Positions 1 through 5,968 are shown, counted from the first letter of the stretch. The stretch: 8,163 bases of DNA from an uncultured Bacilli bacterium (GCA_947628325.1 CANQZL010000063.1:1-8163), one strand, 5' to 3'. The notes: generated by a model from the letters alone, not told the origin. Numbers and translations: made by a program.

Positions 1-140
1 TCATCATAATCTTTTTTATCATAACTTTTTTGTTTTTCACTTTGCCAATCTAAATTATATAGATTATCTAAAGCTTGGGGTTTTGCTATAAAAATAGACA
101 TTATTAATATAACAAATAATATTAATTTACTTTTTTTCAT
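1..140 (-). CDS. small secreted or membrane-anchored protein, N-terminal part only
   Basis: Only the first 46 codons lie in the window; the gene continues past the left edge. The start ATG at 140-138 is preceded by a strong Shine-Dalgarno AAGGAG (152-147) at good spacing. The protein begins with a classical export signal: a basic n-region MKKSK, a hydrophobic core LILFVILIMSIFIA, and a possible signal peptidase I site after the PQA at residues 21-23. What follows is polar and charged (residues 24-46, rich in D, K, Q and S). There is no lipobox. I do not recognise the family and the visible part is too short to assign one. No clear promoter fits between it and the terminator of the upstream cotF-like gene, so it may depend on read-through, or on a promoter that I cannot see. 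That it is a gene is fairly certain; its function is unknown. Confidence 0.7.
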   Translation of the reverse strand, partial: MKKSKLILFVILIMSIFIAKPQALDNLYNLDWQSEKQKSYDKKDYD

Positions 141-155
141 CTTAAACTCCTTTCT

Positions 156-193
156 AAAAAAAATAAAAGGTTTAAATAATATCAAACCTTTTA
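156..193 (-). terminator. rho-independent terminator of the cotF-like unit
   Basis: On the minus strand the arm AAAAGGTTT (192-184) pairs with AAACCTTTT (173-165) around a 10-base loop, and one more A-T pair closes the base. The stem is followed by a run of eight T (163-156). It begins inside the stop codon (193-191) of the coat protein gene. The stem has only two G-C pairs, so termination may be leaky into the secreted-protein gene starting at 140. Confidence 0.7.
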
Positions 194-505
194 ATTACTT
201 AATTCATCTAATTTTTTTTGTAAATCTTTATACTTCTGGTTTATTTTAGTACTTTCAGCTTCTTCTAATGTATACCAACCAAAGTTCCAAGCTAATTCAT
301 ATATTGTTGCTTGAATATCTTTTACTGTATTAAAAAAGTTTAATATTTCACTATGAATTTTATCATTACTAGCTTCTGTTAAGGCCGTTGCTGTATTTGT
401 AGTAATTGCTTTTTCACTAGCTAAGATGTCATTTACGTAATCGCGATCATTCATCGCTTTACTAGCAGTAACTTCTACTTGTTCACAACATACTTTATTT
501 GCCAT
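191..505 (-). CDS. CotF-family spore coat protein
   Basis: This 104-aa protein matches the coat F domain, a four-helix ferritin-like fold found in spore coat proteins such as CotF, YhcQ and YraF of Bacillus. Diagnostic stretches are MNDRDYVNDILASEK (residues 18-32), ALTEASND (41-48) and the C-terminal YELAWNFGWYTLE (69-81), which corresponds to the family's aromatic GWY signature. It has no signal peptide, as expected for a coat protein made in the mother cell. Two adjacent cysteines (residues 6-7) precede the domain. The ATG shares one base with the stop codon of the upstream small gene (TAATG), so the two are translationally coupled; AGGAG and GGTGA both lie just upstream. Family assignment is firm. 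That the organism actually sporulates is inference, since CotF-domain proteins also occur in species not known to sporulate. Confidence 0.88.
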   Translation of the reverse strand: MANKVCCEQVEVTASKAMNDRDYVNDILASEKAITTNTATALTEASNDKIHSEILNFFNTVKDIQATIYELAWNFGWYTLEEAESTKINQKYKDLQKKLDELSN

Positions 506-711
506 TATTCACCAGCTCCTAACATTTTTATCAATTTTTGACATATTTTTTCGTGTTTTTTAGAAACTTCTTCTAACATTTCACTAATTGTCTCGTCAAG
601 GACTAATTCACTATATGCTAAGGCTTTTTTACATAAGATAAAATGCCAGTTAAACATATCTTCTATATAAGATAAGTCTTTTGTTGATATAATATCTGGA
701 ACTTTTTTCAT
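505..711 (-). CDS. small helical protein paired with the CotF-type coat protein
   Basis: A 68-aa protein predicted to be almost entirely helical. A central amphipathic stretch with paired aromatics (YIEDMFNWHFILCKKA, residues 15-30) is followed by an acidic/lysine helix (ETISEMLEEVSKKHEKI, about 40-56). It resembles the small coat-associated proteins often encoded next to CotF genes, which look like half of the CotF helical bundle. I do not recognise a named family with certainty. The ATG (711-709) follows a GGAAAG Shine-Dalgarno about nine bases upstream. It is the first gene of a two-gene unit and overlaps the CotF-family gene by one base, which suggests the two products are made in similar amounts and may assemble together. 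There is no signal peptide. Confidence 0.75.
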   Translation of the reverse strand: MKKVPDIISTKDLSYIEDMFNWHFILCKKALAYSELVLDETISEMLEEVSKKHEKICQKLIKMLGAGE

Positions 712-735
712 TTTAAAATCTTTCCTTTCTATTTA

Positions 736-765
736 TAGTATTTATAAACTTTTAATATTTATACA
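736..765 (-). promoter_or_regulatory. candidate promoter of the coat-protein pair, resembling forespore or mother-cell sigma sites
   Basis: The space between the sufU terminator and the ribosome binding site of the 68-aa gene is only about 40 bases and should hold the promoter. On the minus strand TGTATA (765-760) and AATACTA (742-736) are 17 bases apart. This resembles the sporulation sigma F/G pattern (GYATA or TGAATA, then CATACTA) better than sigma A, for which no convincing hexamer pair is present. The region is almost pure A+T, so a chance match is quite possible. Confidence 0.3.
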
Positions 766-766
766 T

Positions 767-794
767 AAAAAAAACTACTACTTTCGTAATAGTT
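767..794 (-). terminator. strong rho-independent terminator ending the suf operon
   Basis: On the minus strand AACTATTAC (794-786), a GAAA tetraloop (785-782) and GTAGTAGTT (781-773) form a 9-bp stem with a single G-U pair. It is followed by an unbroken T-run (774-767). The hairpin starts inside the sufU stop codon (795-793). This is the most convincing terminator in the window, and it places the end of the Fe-S operon directly after sufU. Confidence 0.92.
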
Positions 795-1239
795 AATTAG
801 CTTCTTTTAATCTTTTTTCATATTCTTCGAAGGCTTTTTCTAAACCACGCCATGGGATTGTTGCACAACCTATTCTATTTTGTTGTTTATGAATGTCTTC
901 ATAACAGCAAGCTTCTCCTAATAAGTTTTCATCATATTCTTTTTCATGAACCATATTATAATAGTTTTTCATTATTTCCTTAGCTTCTTTTATAGTTTTT
1001 CCTATTAATAACTTAATCATTATTGAAGATGCTGAGGTTGAAATAGCACAAGCTTCGCCATTAAAGTGAAGATCTTTTATAACATCACCATCAAATAAGA
1101 TATATAAGTCTATATTATCAATACATGTTTCACTATTAGTATTTACTTTTAGATAATTTTTATCTTCAATAGTATCTTTATTGACAGGATTTAAATAGTT
1201 TTCCATAATAATTTCTTTTCTAAGTTCTGGATCTAGCAT
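793..1239 (-). CDS. sufU: SufU, zinc-dependent sulfur acceptor for Fe-S cluster assembly
   Basis: SufU takes the persulfide sulfur from the cysteine desulfurase SufS in Gram-positive bacteria; its bound zinc allows ligand exchange with the SufS cysteine. All ligands are visible. Counting from the ATG at 1239, Cys39 and Asp41 lie in TCIDNIDLYI, Cys64 in GEACAISTSAS, and Cys125 in RIGCATIPWRGLEKA. The roughly 20-residue insertion between the second and third cysteine (around GEACCYEDIHK) separates SufU from IscU. Length is 148 aa, typical for SufU. A longer reading from GTG at 1248 is possible, but that codon lies within the AGGTGA Shine-Dalgarno (1250-1245). ATG 1239, five bases beyond it, is the better start, and it aligns with the usual SufU N-terminus; ATG 1242 is the alternative. 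The gene starts nine bases after the sufS stop and is last in the operon, before a strong terminator. Confidence 0.93.
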   Translation of the reverse strand: MLDPELRKEIIMENYLNPVNKDTIEDKNYLKVNTNSETCIDNIDLYILFDGDVIKDLHFNGEACAISTSASSIMIKLLIGKTIKEAKEIMKNYYNMVHEKEYDENLLGEACCYEDIHKQQNRIGCATIPWRGLEKAFEEYEKRLKEAN

Positions 1240-1248
1240 CATTATCAC

Positions 1249-2445
1249 CTATAACATTTCATTTAGTATTTTATCTTTATCTTTTAATAATTCTACTAAT
1301 TTATCTAGTTCTTCTTTAGTATTATAAAGATAAATGCTTACTCGAACAGTATTTTTGACACCAACTTCAGACTTTAGAATTTTGGCACAATGATTACCTG
1401 CTCTAACACATATTTTATATTTATTTAAATAGACGGCTATATCTTGAGCAAAGATATCATCGACATTAAAGGCGACTATGCCACTATCACTTTCTTCATT
1501 AATGATTTTAATATGAGGAATTTGTTTTAATTTATCAACTAAATATCTTCTTAAAGTTTGTTCATGAAGAGTTATTTTTTCCATTCCAATACTTTGTAAA
1601 TATTCAATAGCAGCTCCTAAACCTATTACACCAGCAATATTTTGCGTACCAGCTTCTAGTCTAGTAGGCAATGGTTTTAAATAAACTTCATCTATATTAT
1701 CAAATGATTCATTCATTCCCCCACCTAAGTTTTTAGGTTCAATATCATCTAATAATTCATATTTCCCATATAAAACACCTATCCCAGTTGGACCACACAT
1801 TTTATGTCCAGAAAATGCTAAGAAGTCACAATCTAAATCTTGAACATCTGTTTTAATATGAGCAACACTTTGGGCGCCATCAACTACAACAAATATGTTA
1901 TGTTTATGAGCATAGGCACAAATTTCTTTTATAGGTCTTAAGTCACCGATAACATTTGTAATCATTGCTAAACTTATAACTTTAGTACGATTTGTTATAA
2001 CTTTTTTTAAATTACTTAAAGTTACATAATGGTTTTCATCTAAAGGACAAAATTTTACAACAGCATTGCTATCTTTAGCTAATCTAAACCATGGTAAAAC
2101 ATTAGAAGCATGTTCACTTTTGGTTATAATAATTTCATCACCAGCTTCAATATTATCTTTAAAAAAGCCTTCAACAATTAAATTTAAGGAATCAGTAGCG
2201 CCACTTGTAAAAATTATTTCTTGTCTTGTCTTAGCGTTTATAAATTCTTTTACTAAATCACGAGTATTTTCATATTCATTATCTACTTTTAAAGAAATAT
2301 CATAATCTCCACGATGAGCATTAGCTGTATATTTTGTATAATATTCATTCATTTTATCAATTACAACTTGTGGTTTCCAAGTAGTTGCCCCATTGTCTAA
2401 ATAAATATATCCACTATTCATCATTGGAAAATCTTTTTGGTTCAC
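1249..2445 (-). CDS. sufS: SufS, PLP-dependent cysteine desulfurase
   Basis: Group II cysteine desulfurase: converts L-cysteine to alanine and leaves a persulfide on its active-site cysteine, which passes to SufU. Length 398 aa fits the family (about 405). Visible elements: the N-terminal YLDNGATTWKP (residues 15-25), TSGATDSLN (80-88), cofactor-stacking His112 in SEHASN, Asp189 and Gln192 in VVVDGAQS, PLP-binding Lys215 in FSGHKMCGPTGIG, catalytic Cys353 in RAGNHCAKIL, and Arg368 in VRVSIYLYNT. The short loop around Cys353 is typical of group II. The usual RAGHHC or RTGHHC here reads RAGNHC. The start is GTG at 2445, eight bases after a perfect AGGAGGTGA (2462-2454). That Shine-Dalgarno is formed by the last codons of the upstream sufD-like gene, so the two are coupled. 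Later ATGs lack a ribosome binding site. The stop codon is TAG. Confidence 0.96.
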   Translation of the reverse strand: MNQKDFPMMNSGYIYLDNGATTWKPQVVIDKMNEYYTKYTANAHRGDYDISLKVDNEYENTRDLVKEFINAKTRQEIIFTSGATDSLNLIVEGFFKDNIEAGDEIIITKSEHASNVLPWFRLAKDSNAVVKFCPLDENHYVTLSNLKKVITNRTKVISLAMITNVIGDLRPIKEICAYAHKHNIFVVVDGAQSVAHIKTDVQDLDCDFLAFSGHKMCGPTGIGVLYGKYELLDDIEPKNLGGGMNESFDNIDEVYLKPLPTRLEAGTQNIAGVIGLGAAIEYLQSIGMEKITLHEQTLRRYLVDKLKQIPHIKIINEESDSGIVAFNVDDIFAQDIAVYLNKYKICVRAGNHCAKILKSEVGVKNTVRVSIYLYNTKEELDKLVELLKDKDKILNEML

Positions 2446-2449
2446 CTAA

Positions 2450-3142
2450 TCATTCACCTCCTAAAAATTTTCTAATTTGTTTATTTATCTTTTCATTTAT
2501 TTCTAAATTACTTAAAAGATAACCTGTTTTTATTAAATCTATTGCTGAATTTATACTTATACCCTTACTATTTAAATAAAATAAATAGTCTTTATCAATA
2601 TTACTTATTGTAGCAGCATGATTAACTTCTATTTCATTAGAAGCTACTAAAAGATTAGGAATACATCTACTTTCTTCATTATTTAAAACTAATACTTTAA
2701 TACTTTCTATTAAATTATTATTTTTAATTTTAGGTAAAGTATTAGCTGTAGATGAAATAATTGTACTACCTTTATCTAAAGTAACAGCAGCTACTTTAAT
2801 TTTTGTTTCATTATCATCACTTGTTAAATTACTTTGAAAATCTATTTTACATTTATCATAAGAAATAAAAGAGTAATTAAATGATAAATTACTTTTATTT
2901 TGTTGATTTAAAATTATAGTATCATCCATTTTATTATGTATCATAAAACGATTATATACTAAAGAACTATTTGGTTTCATATTAATGGTTAATTTTAAAT
3001 TTTCATTTTCTTTTTTATTTATTTCTTGAATTAAAACTTTACCTTCTATATTTATTGTTAATTCGTTAACAAGAATATCTAATATAATAGCATTATCTTT
3101 TATATCTATATTATTTTCTTTATCTACTATTATTTTATTCAT
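2450..3142 (-). CDS. sufD: SufD-like component of the SufBCD Fe-S scaffold complex, short form
   Basis: SufD partners SufB and the ATPase SufC in the complex that builds Fe-S clusters. This copy has only 230 aa, against about 420-440 in Bacillus or E. coli SufD. It lacks the N-terminal helical region and keeps the beta-helix core and the conserved C-terminal part: PNLLVASNEIEVNHAATIS (residues 162-180) followed by YLFYLNSKGIS (186-196) and a final helical segment. His175 sits at the position of the functional SufD histidine (His360 in E. coli). The cysteine that is essential in SufB appears to be absent; by eye a glutamate near 156 takes its place. The only cysteines are Cys98 and Cys160. The ATG overlaps the sufC end by 8 bases, and the TGA stop is four bases before the sufS GTG. 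It could be a true SufD, or a single ancestral-type SufB/D protein; the C-terminal signature favours SufD. Confidence 0.85.
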   Translation of the reverse strand: MNKIIVDKENNIDIKDNAIILDILVNELTINIEGKVLIQEINKKENENLKLTINMKPNSSLVYNRFMIHNKMDDTIILNQQNKSNLSFNYSFISYDKCKIDFQSNLTSDDNETKIKVAAVTLDKGSTIISSTANTLPKIKNNNLIESIKVLVLNNEESRCIPNLLVASNEIEVNHAATISNIDKDYLFYLNSKGISINSAIDLIKTGYLLSNLEINEKINKQIRKFLGGE

Positions 3143-3899
3143 TTTCTAAATTTCTTTCTATATCATATTCATTAAGAATATTCTTAAATCCAATTTTTTC
3201 TATTTCTTTAGCAAGGGAGGCATCTCCAGTTTTAACAATTTTTTTATTATGAAGAATATGAATATATGTTGGATTTAATATTTCAAGTAATTTAGGATTA
3301 TGAGTAACTAATAATATAGAACAATTAGTTATACTTTGATATTCTTTTATTGAATTAGCAACTATTTTTAGAGCATCAACGTCTAACCCAGAATCAACTT
3401 CATCTAGAATTAAGAAAGAAGGTTTTAACATCCAAATATGTAATAATTCATTTTTCTTTCTTTCGCCACCAGACATTCCACTGTTGATATCACGATGAAG
3501 GAAGCTTTCTGGTATGGATAATTTTTGACATATTTCTTTAGCTTCTTTAGAGAACTTAAATATATCTATATGTTCATTTGTTCTTTCTGATAAAGCCATA
3601 CGTAGCATTTCAGCATTTGTAACACCTTCAATAGCTATAGGATTTTGATTTATCATCATAATACCTAAACGACTTATATCAGTTGTTGTAAGATTACTTA
3701 AATCTTTATCATTATATATAATATTACCATTTGTTATGGTGTAATTAGGATCTTTTAAAATAGCACGACAAATAGTACTTTTACCTACACCATTAGGTCC
3801 CATTAAAACGTGAATTTCTCCATCTTTTATATCTAAAGAAAAATCATTTAATATTTCTTTATTATCAGCTAATACTGTTAATTTATTAATACTTAACAT
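3135..3899 (-). CDS. sufC: SufC, ATPase of the SufBCD Fe-S assembly complex
   Basis: A soluble ABC-type ATPase whose ATP-driven dimerisation reshapes the SufB/SufD scaffold during cluster assembly. The order is complete in 254 aa: Walker A GPNGVGKST (residues 34-42), Q-loop Gln85 in MINQNP, signature GMSGGERKKNE (141-151), Walker B LILDEVDSGLD (163-173) with catalytic Glu167, and the H-loop His200 in LLVTHN. The DEVDSGLDVDALK stretch and the SGGERKKNE signature are specific to SufC within the ABC superfamily. There is no transmembrane segment. It is the first gene of the operon. The ATG (3899) follows GGTGAT at five bases' spacing, and a sigma A-type promoter lies just upstream. The 3' end overlaps the sufD-like start by 8 bases. 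Confidence 0.96.
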   Translation of the reverse strand: MLSINKLTVLADNKEILNDFSLDIKDGEIHVLMGPNGVGKSTICRAILKDPNYTITNGNIIYNDKDLSNLTTTDISRLGIMMINQNPIAIEGVTNAEMLRMALSERTNEHIDIFKFSKEAKEICQKLSIPESFLHRDINSGMSGGERKKNELLHIWMLKPSFLILDEVDSGLDVDALKIVANSIKEYQSITNCSILLVTHNPKLLEILNPTYIHILHNKKIVKTGDASLAKEIEKIGFKNILNEYDIERNLENE

Positions 3900-3917
3900 T
3901 TCGCATCACCATTACAT

Positions 3918-3946
3918 ATTTTAGCATTTTTTTAGTATTAAGTCTA
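3918..3946 (-). promoter_or_regulatory. promoter of the sufCDSU operon
   Basis: On the minus strand TAGACT (3946-3941) and TAAAAT (3923-3918) are separated by exactly 17 bases, and TG one base before the -10 hexamer makes it an extended -10 element. The ribosome binding site of sufC begins eight bases beyond the -10, so the 5' leader is very short and leaves no room for a riboswitch. It lies just past the lysR terminator, so the operon has its own promoter. I see no clear Fur, IscR or other operator palindrome. Confidence 0.75.
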
Positions 3947-3952
3947 CTTTAT

Positions 3953-3991
3953 AAAAAAAAGAAAAAAATAATCATCTTAATTATTTTTTTC
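3953..3991 (-). terminator. rho-independent terminator of the lysR-family gene
   Basis: On the minus strand GAAAAAAATAAT (3991-3980) pairs perfectly with ATTATTTTTTTC (3972-3961) over 12 bp, with a 7-base loop that contains the lysR stop codon (3979-3977). Eight T (3960-3953) follow directly. The stem is almost entirely A-T, but it is long and perfectly matched. It separates lysR from the suf operon. Confidence 0.82.
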
Positions 3992-4882
3992 TTCTGTTAG
4001 TAAATGAACAAACTCTTTAGATGAATTTGTTAAAGTATTTTCACTATATATGAGAGAGATTATTTCACTTGGTAATTCTTCTATTAAGTTAATTACTTCT
4101 AATTCAGGATGGGATTTAGCTATACTTTCTAAAATATAGCCATAGCCCATTCCTTCATTTACATAATTTAGCATCATCTCTGGGCTTTCTAATTCCATAA
4201 TTGGTTCTATAGTTAAACCTTTACGACTAAACATATCTTCAATATTTTTTCTTTCTAAAGTATTTTTTTCAGGTAGTAAAAGAGGTTTATTACATAGTTG
4301 ATCTAAGCTATTTACTTCAGGATTTTTAACTTTATCTTTGTTATAAACAAAACAATATTTTTCTTTAAAGAGTTCTACTATTTTTAAATCTTTAGAACTT
4401 TTTGAATTATTTATATAATTAGGTAATATAAGTAAATCTATTGTATGTTGATTAAATAATTCTATTAAAGATTTACTATCTTTATTAGTCATTTTTATTA
4501 CAATATTAGGATGTTCCATCATATATTTTTTTACATAATTATTTAAATAATTCACGCTTATATAGGTAGGTACTCCAATTGATACTTTACCTTTCATTAA
4601 TTCTTTGCCACTCATTAATTCTCTTTCACCAAGCATTAAAAAGTTATAAGCTTTTTCAACATAATTAAATAATGTTTTGGCTTCTGGAGTAAGTTCAATT
4701 CCTCTATTAGTACGATAAAATAAAATGGTATTTAATTCATATTCAAGATTTTGAATATGTTTTGATATGGCTGGTTGCGATATATGAAGATTTCTTGAAG
4801 ACTCAGAAAAACTTTTGGTTTTTGCTACGGTATAGAAAACCCTGTACAAGTTAAGGTTTAGATTATTACATGGTAATGCCAT
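3977..4882 (-). CDS. LysR-family transcriptional regulator
   Basis: A 301-aa LysR-type regulator of standard length. The N-terminal winged helix-turn-helix is clear (residues about 8-67): YRVFYTVAKTKSFSESSRNL, then the recognition helix region ISQPAISKHIQNLE (34-47), and the wing with FYRTNRGIELTPEA (55-68). A linker helix (about 70-92) leads to a periplasmic-binding-protein-like effector domain (about 97-295) beginning GKVSIGVPTYISVNYL, with the typical GMGYGYILE near the middle of its second lobe. The ligand cannot be deduced. The ATG (4882) follows a strong AAGGGGG. The gene has its own consensus promoter and terminator. It sits directly upstream of suf in the same orientation, unlike the common divergent arrangement of LysR regulators with their targets, so there is no positional proof that it controls suf. 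Three cysteines (residue 5, and two in the effector domain) could allow redox sensing, which is speculation. Confidence 0.94.
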   Translation of the reverse strand: MALPCNNLNLNLYRVFYTVAKTKSFSESSRNLHISQPAISKHIQNLEYELNTILFYRTNRGIELTPEAKTLFNYVEKAYNFLMLGERELMSGKELMKGKVSIGVPTYISVNYLNNYVKKYMMEHPNIVIKMTNKDSKSLIELFNQHTIDLLILPNYINNSKSSKDLKIVELFKEKYCFVYNKDKVKNPEVNSLDQLCNKPLLLPEKNTLERKNIEDMFSRKGLTIEPIMELESPEMMLNYVNEGMGYGYILESIAKSHPELEVINLIEELPSEIISLIYSENTLTNSSKEFVHLLTEEKNN

Positions 4883-4887
4883 AAATA

Positions 4888-4903
4888 ATTCCCCCTTTGG
4901 AAT
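4888..4903 (-). promoter_or_regulatory. short dyad around the lysR ribosome binding site
   Basis: In the lysR mRNA leader AUUCC (4903-4899) can pair with GGAAU (4892-4888) around the six-base loop AAAGGG. The Shine-Dalgarno AAGGGGG is split between loop and 3' arm, so the hairpin would partly hide it. With only five pairs the structure is weak. It could tune translation or could be chance. Confidence 0.3.
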
Positions 4904-4910
4904 GATGTTT

Positions 4911-4938
4911 ATTATAAACTATTTATTTCTTTTGTCAA
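4911..4938 (-). promoter_or_regulatory. consensus sigma A promoter of the lysR-family gene
   Basis: On the minus strand both hexamers are perfect: TTGACA (4938-4933) and TATAAT (4916-4911), 16 bases apart. The expected start near 4904 leaves a leader of about 20 bases ending in the AAGGGGG ribosome binding site. A fully consensus promoter is unusual for a LysR regulator, so repression, possibly by its own product, is plausible. Confidence 0.88.
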
Positions 4939-4952
4939 GGCTTGCTATAACT

Positions 4953-4989
4953 AAAATAAAAACAACTATAATTTTTTGTTATAGTTGTT
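4953..4989 (-). terminator. rho-independent terminator of the thioredoxin-like gene
   Basis: On the minus strand AACAACTATAA (4989-4979) pairs perfectly with TTATAGTTGTT (4971-4961) over 11 bp around a 7-base loop. A T-rich tail, TTTATTTT, follows the paired bases. The 5' arm consists of the last codons and the stop codon of the gene, so coding sequence doubles as terminator stem. Confidence 0.85.
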
Positions 4990-5968
4990 CTTTAACCCAT
5001 TCATCTAATTCTTCTTTTGATTTAGTTTTAATAATCTCAGAAGATACTATGCCATTCTTAATTCTAAAAATACTTGGAGTTCCTAAAAAAGCATAGTATG
5101 ATCTAAAGCGATCCATTTCATCATCATTTAAAGAAGATACATCAATACGATAGATTATTTTTTTATTGTCTTTAAATACTTCGTCTACAATAGGTTCATA
5201 TGATAAACAAGCATAGCAAGTTCCTTTAGAAACTAAGATAATCATATCTTCTTTATCTACTACTTTGTCTTCAAATTCATTTAAACTAATAGTTTTAATA
5301 TTTTCATATTTAATTGCAGATTCTGAATCATCACTATCAACAGTTACATTTTCACTTTCTTCTTGGTTGTCACCTTTTTCTAAATTTTTAGATACCTTGT
5401 TATAAATATTACTATTTATAGTTTGATTATTTTCTTTTTCTTTATTACGCTCATTAACTACATAAGCTGATGTTCCTATTATAATAGATAAAATGGCAAT
5501 TATTAAAATTATAATAACTACTTTTTTTACTTTACTTCTTTTAATTACTTTATCTTTTAAAACAACGTTGTCTTCTTCTAATTTGTCAACTACTTCTTCT
5601 AAGTTTTTATTTTGAGTTCCATCAAATATCAATGTCTTTTCTAAGTTTTCTTCCTTATTTACTTTTTCTTTTGCTTCTTCTTTATTTAAAGTAAATTCTT
5701 TAGTTTTTTCTACTTGTTCACTATTTAAACTTCGTTTTTCTTTTATGACATCATTTTTTAAATTCGTATTTTTTTTAGTCCTTTTACTTCTTGTTTTTTT
5801 ATGTGTAGGTGCTTTAGCAACAGAATTTTTGTTTGTTGTTTCTAATGCTGTTGTTTTTTTAGTCTTATCATCTACTACTTTTTTTACATCGTTATTTTTA
5901 GAACTTGCTTTTGTTACCTTTTTTGAAGTTACTTTAGAAGTTTTTTTATTCTTTTTTTCTTCAGCCAT
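4979..5968 (-). CDS. membrane-anchored thioredoxin-like protein with a lysine-rich cytoplasmic tail
   Basis: A 329-aa protein in three parts. Residues 1-148 are low-complexity and extremely rich in Lys, Thr, Ser, Asn and Glu, starting MAEEKKNKKTSKVTSKK, and look like a histone-H1-style tail. Residues about 149-171 (VVIIILIIAILSIIIGTSAY at the core) form one transmembrane helix. The basic KRSKVKK just before it puts the tail in the cytoplasm and the C-terminus outside. After an acidic linker (about 175-220) comes a thioredoxin fold (about 225-329) with the CxxC pair CYAC (251-254) and the cis-proline in GTPSIF (Pro298). The domain resembles PedC-type bacteriocin transport accessory thioredoxins. 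It may act as an extracytoplasmic thiol-disulfide oxidoreductase. The frame is open to an ATG at 6004, but only the ATG at 5968 has a Shine-Dalgarno (AGGGTGA, 5980-5974). The tail's function is unknown. Confidence 0.82.
   Translation of the reverse strand: MAEEKKNKKTSKVTSKKVTKASSKNNDVKKVVDDKTKKTTALETTNKNSVAKAPTHKKTRSKRTKKNTNLKNDVIKEKRSLNSEQVEKTKEFTLNKEEAKEKVNKEENLEKTLIFDGTQNKNLEEVVDKLEEDNVVLKDKVIKRSKVKKVVIIILIIAILSIIIGTSAYVVNERNKEKENNQTINSNIYNKVSKNLEKGDNQEESENVTVDSDDSESAIKYENIKTISLNEFEDKVVDKEDMIILVSKGTCYACLSYEPIVDEVFKDNKKIIYRIDVSSLNDDEMDRFRSYYAFLGTPSIFRIKNGIVSSEIIKTKSKEELDEWVKEQL

Noticed and set aside
2066..2305. Plus-strand open frame of 79 codons within sufS
   Set aside because: It lies entirely inside sufS, whose family and active site are certain, and has no domain of its own.
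2450..2452. Mollicute-type code with TGA read as tryptophan, considered because of the AT-richness
   Set aside because: TGA ends the sufD-like gene just before sufS, reading through would add residues foreign to the family, and all conserved tryptophans use TGG.
3900..3976. Riboswitch or long regulatory leader before sufC
   Set aside because: The -10 hexamer lies eight bases before the sufC ribosome binding site, and the rest of the gap is the lysR terminator, so there is no space for a structured leader.
4902..5096. Plus-strand open frame of 64 codons over the lysR promoter and the end of the thioredoxin-like gene
   Set aside because: It runs through a promoter and a terminator that serve the opposite strand, and its product resembles no family.
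5520..5968. Lysine-rich repeats considered as a possible repeat array or frameshifted region
   Set aside because: The frame is uninterrupted into the membrane helix and thioredoxin domain, and the repeats are irregular in period, so this is low-complexity coding sequence.
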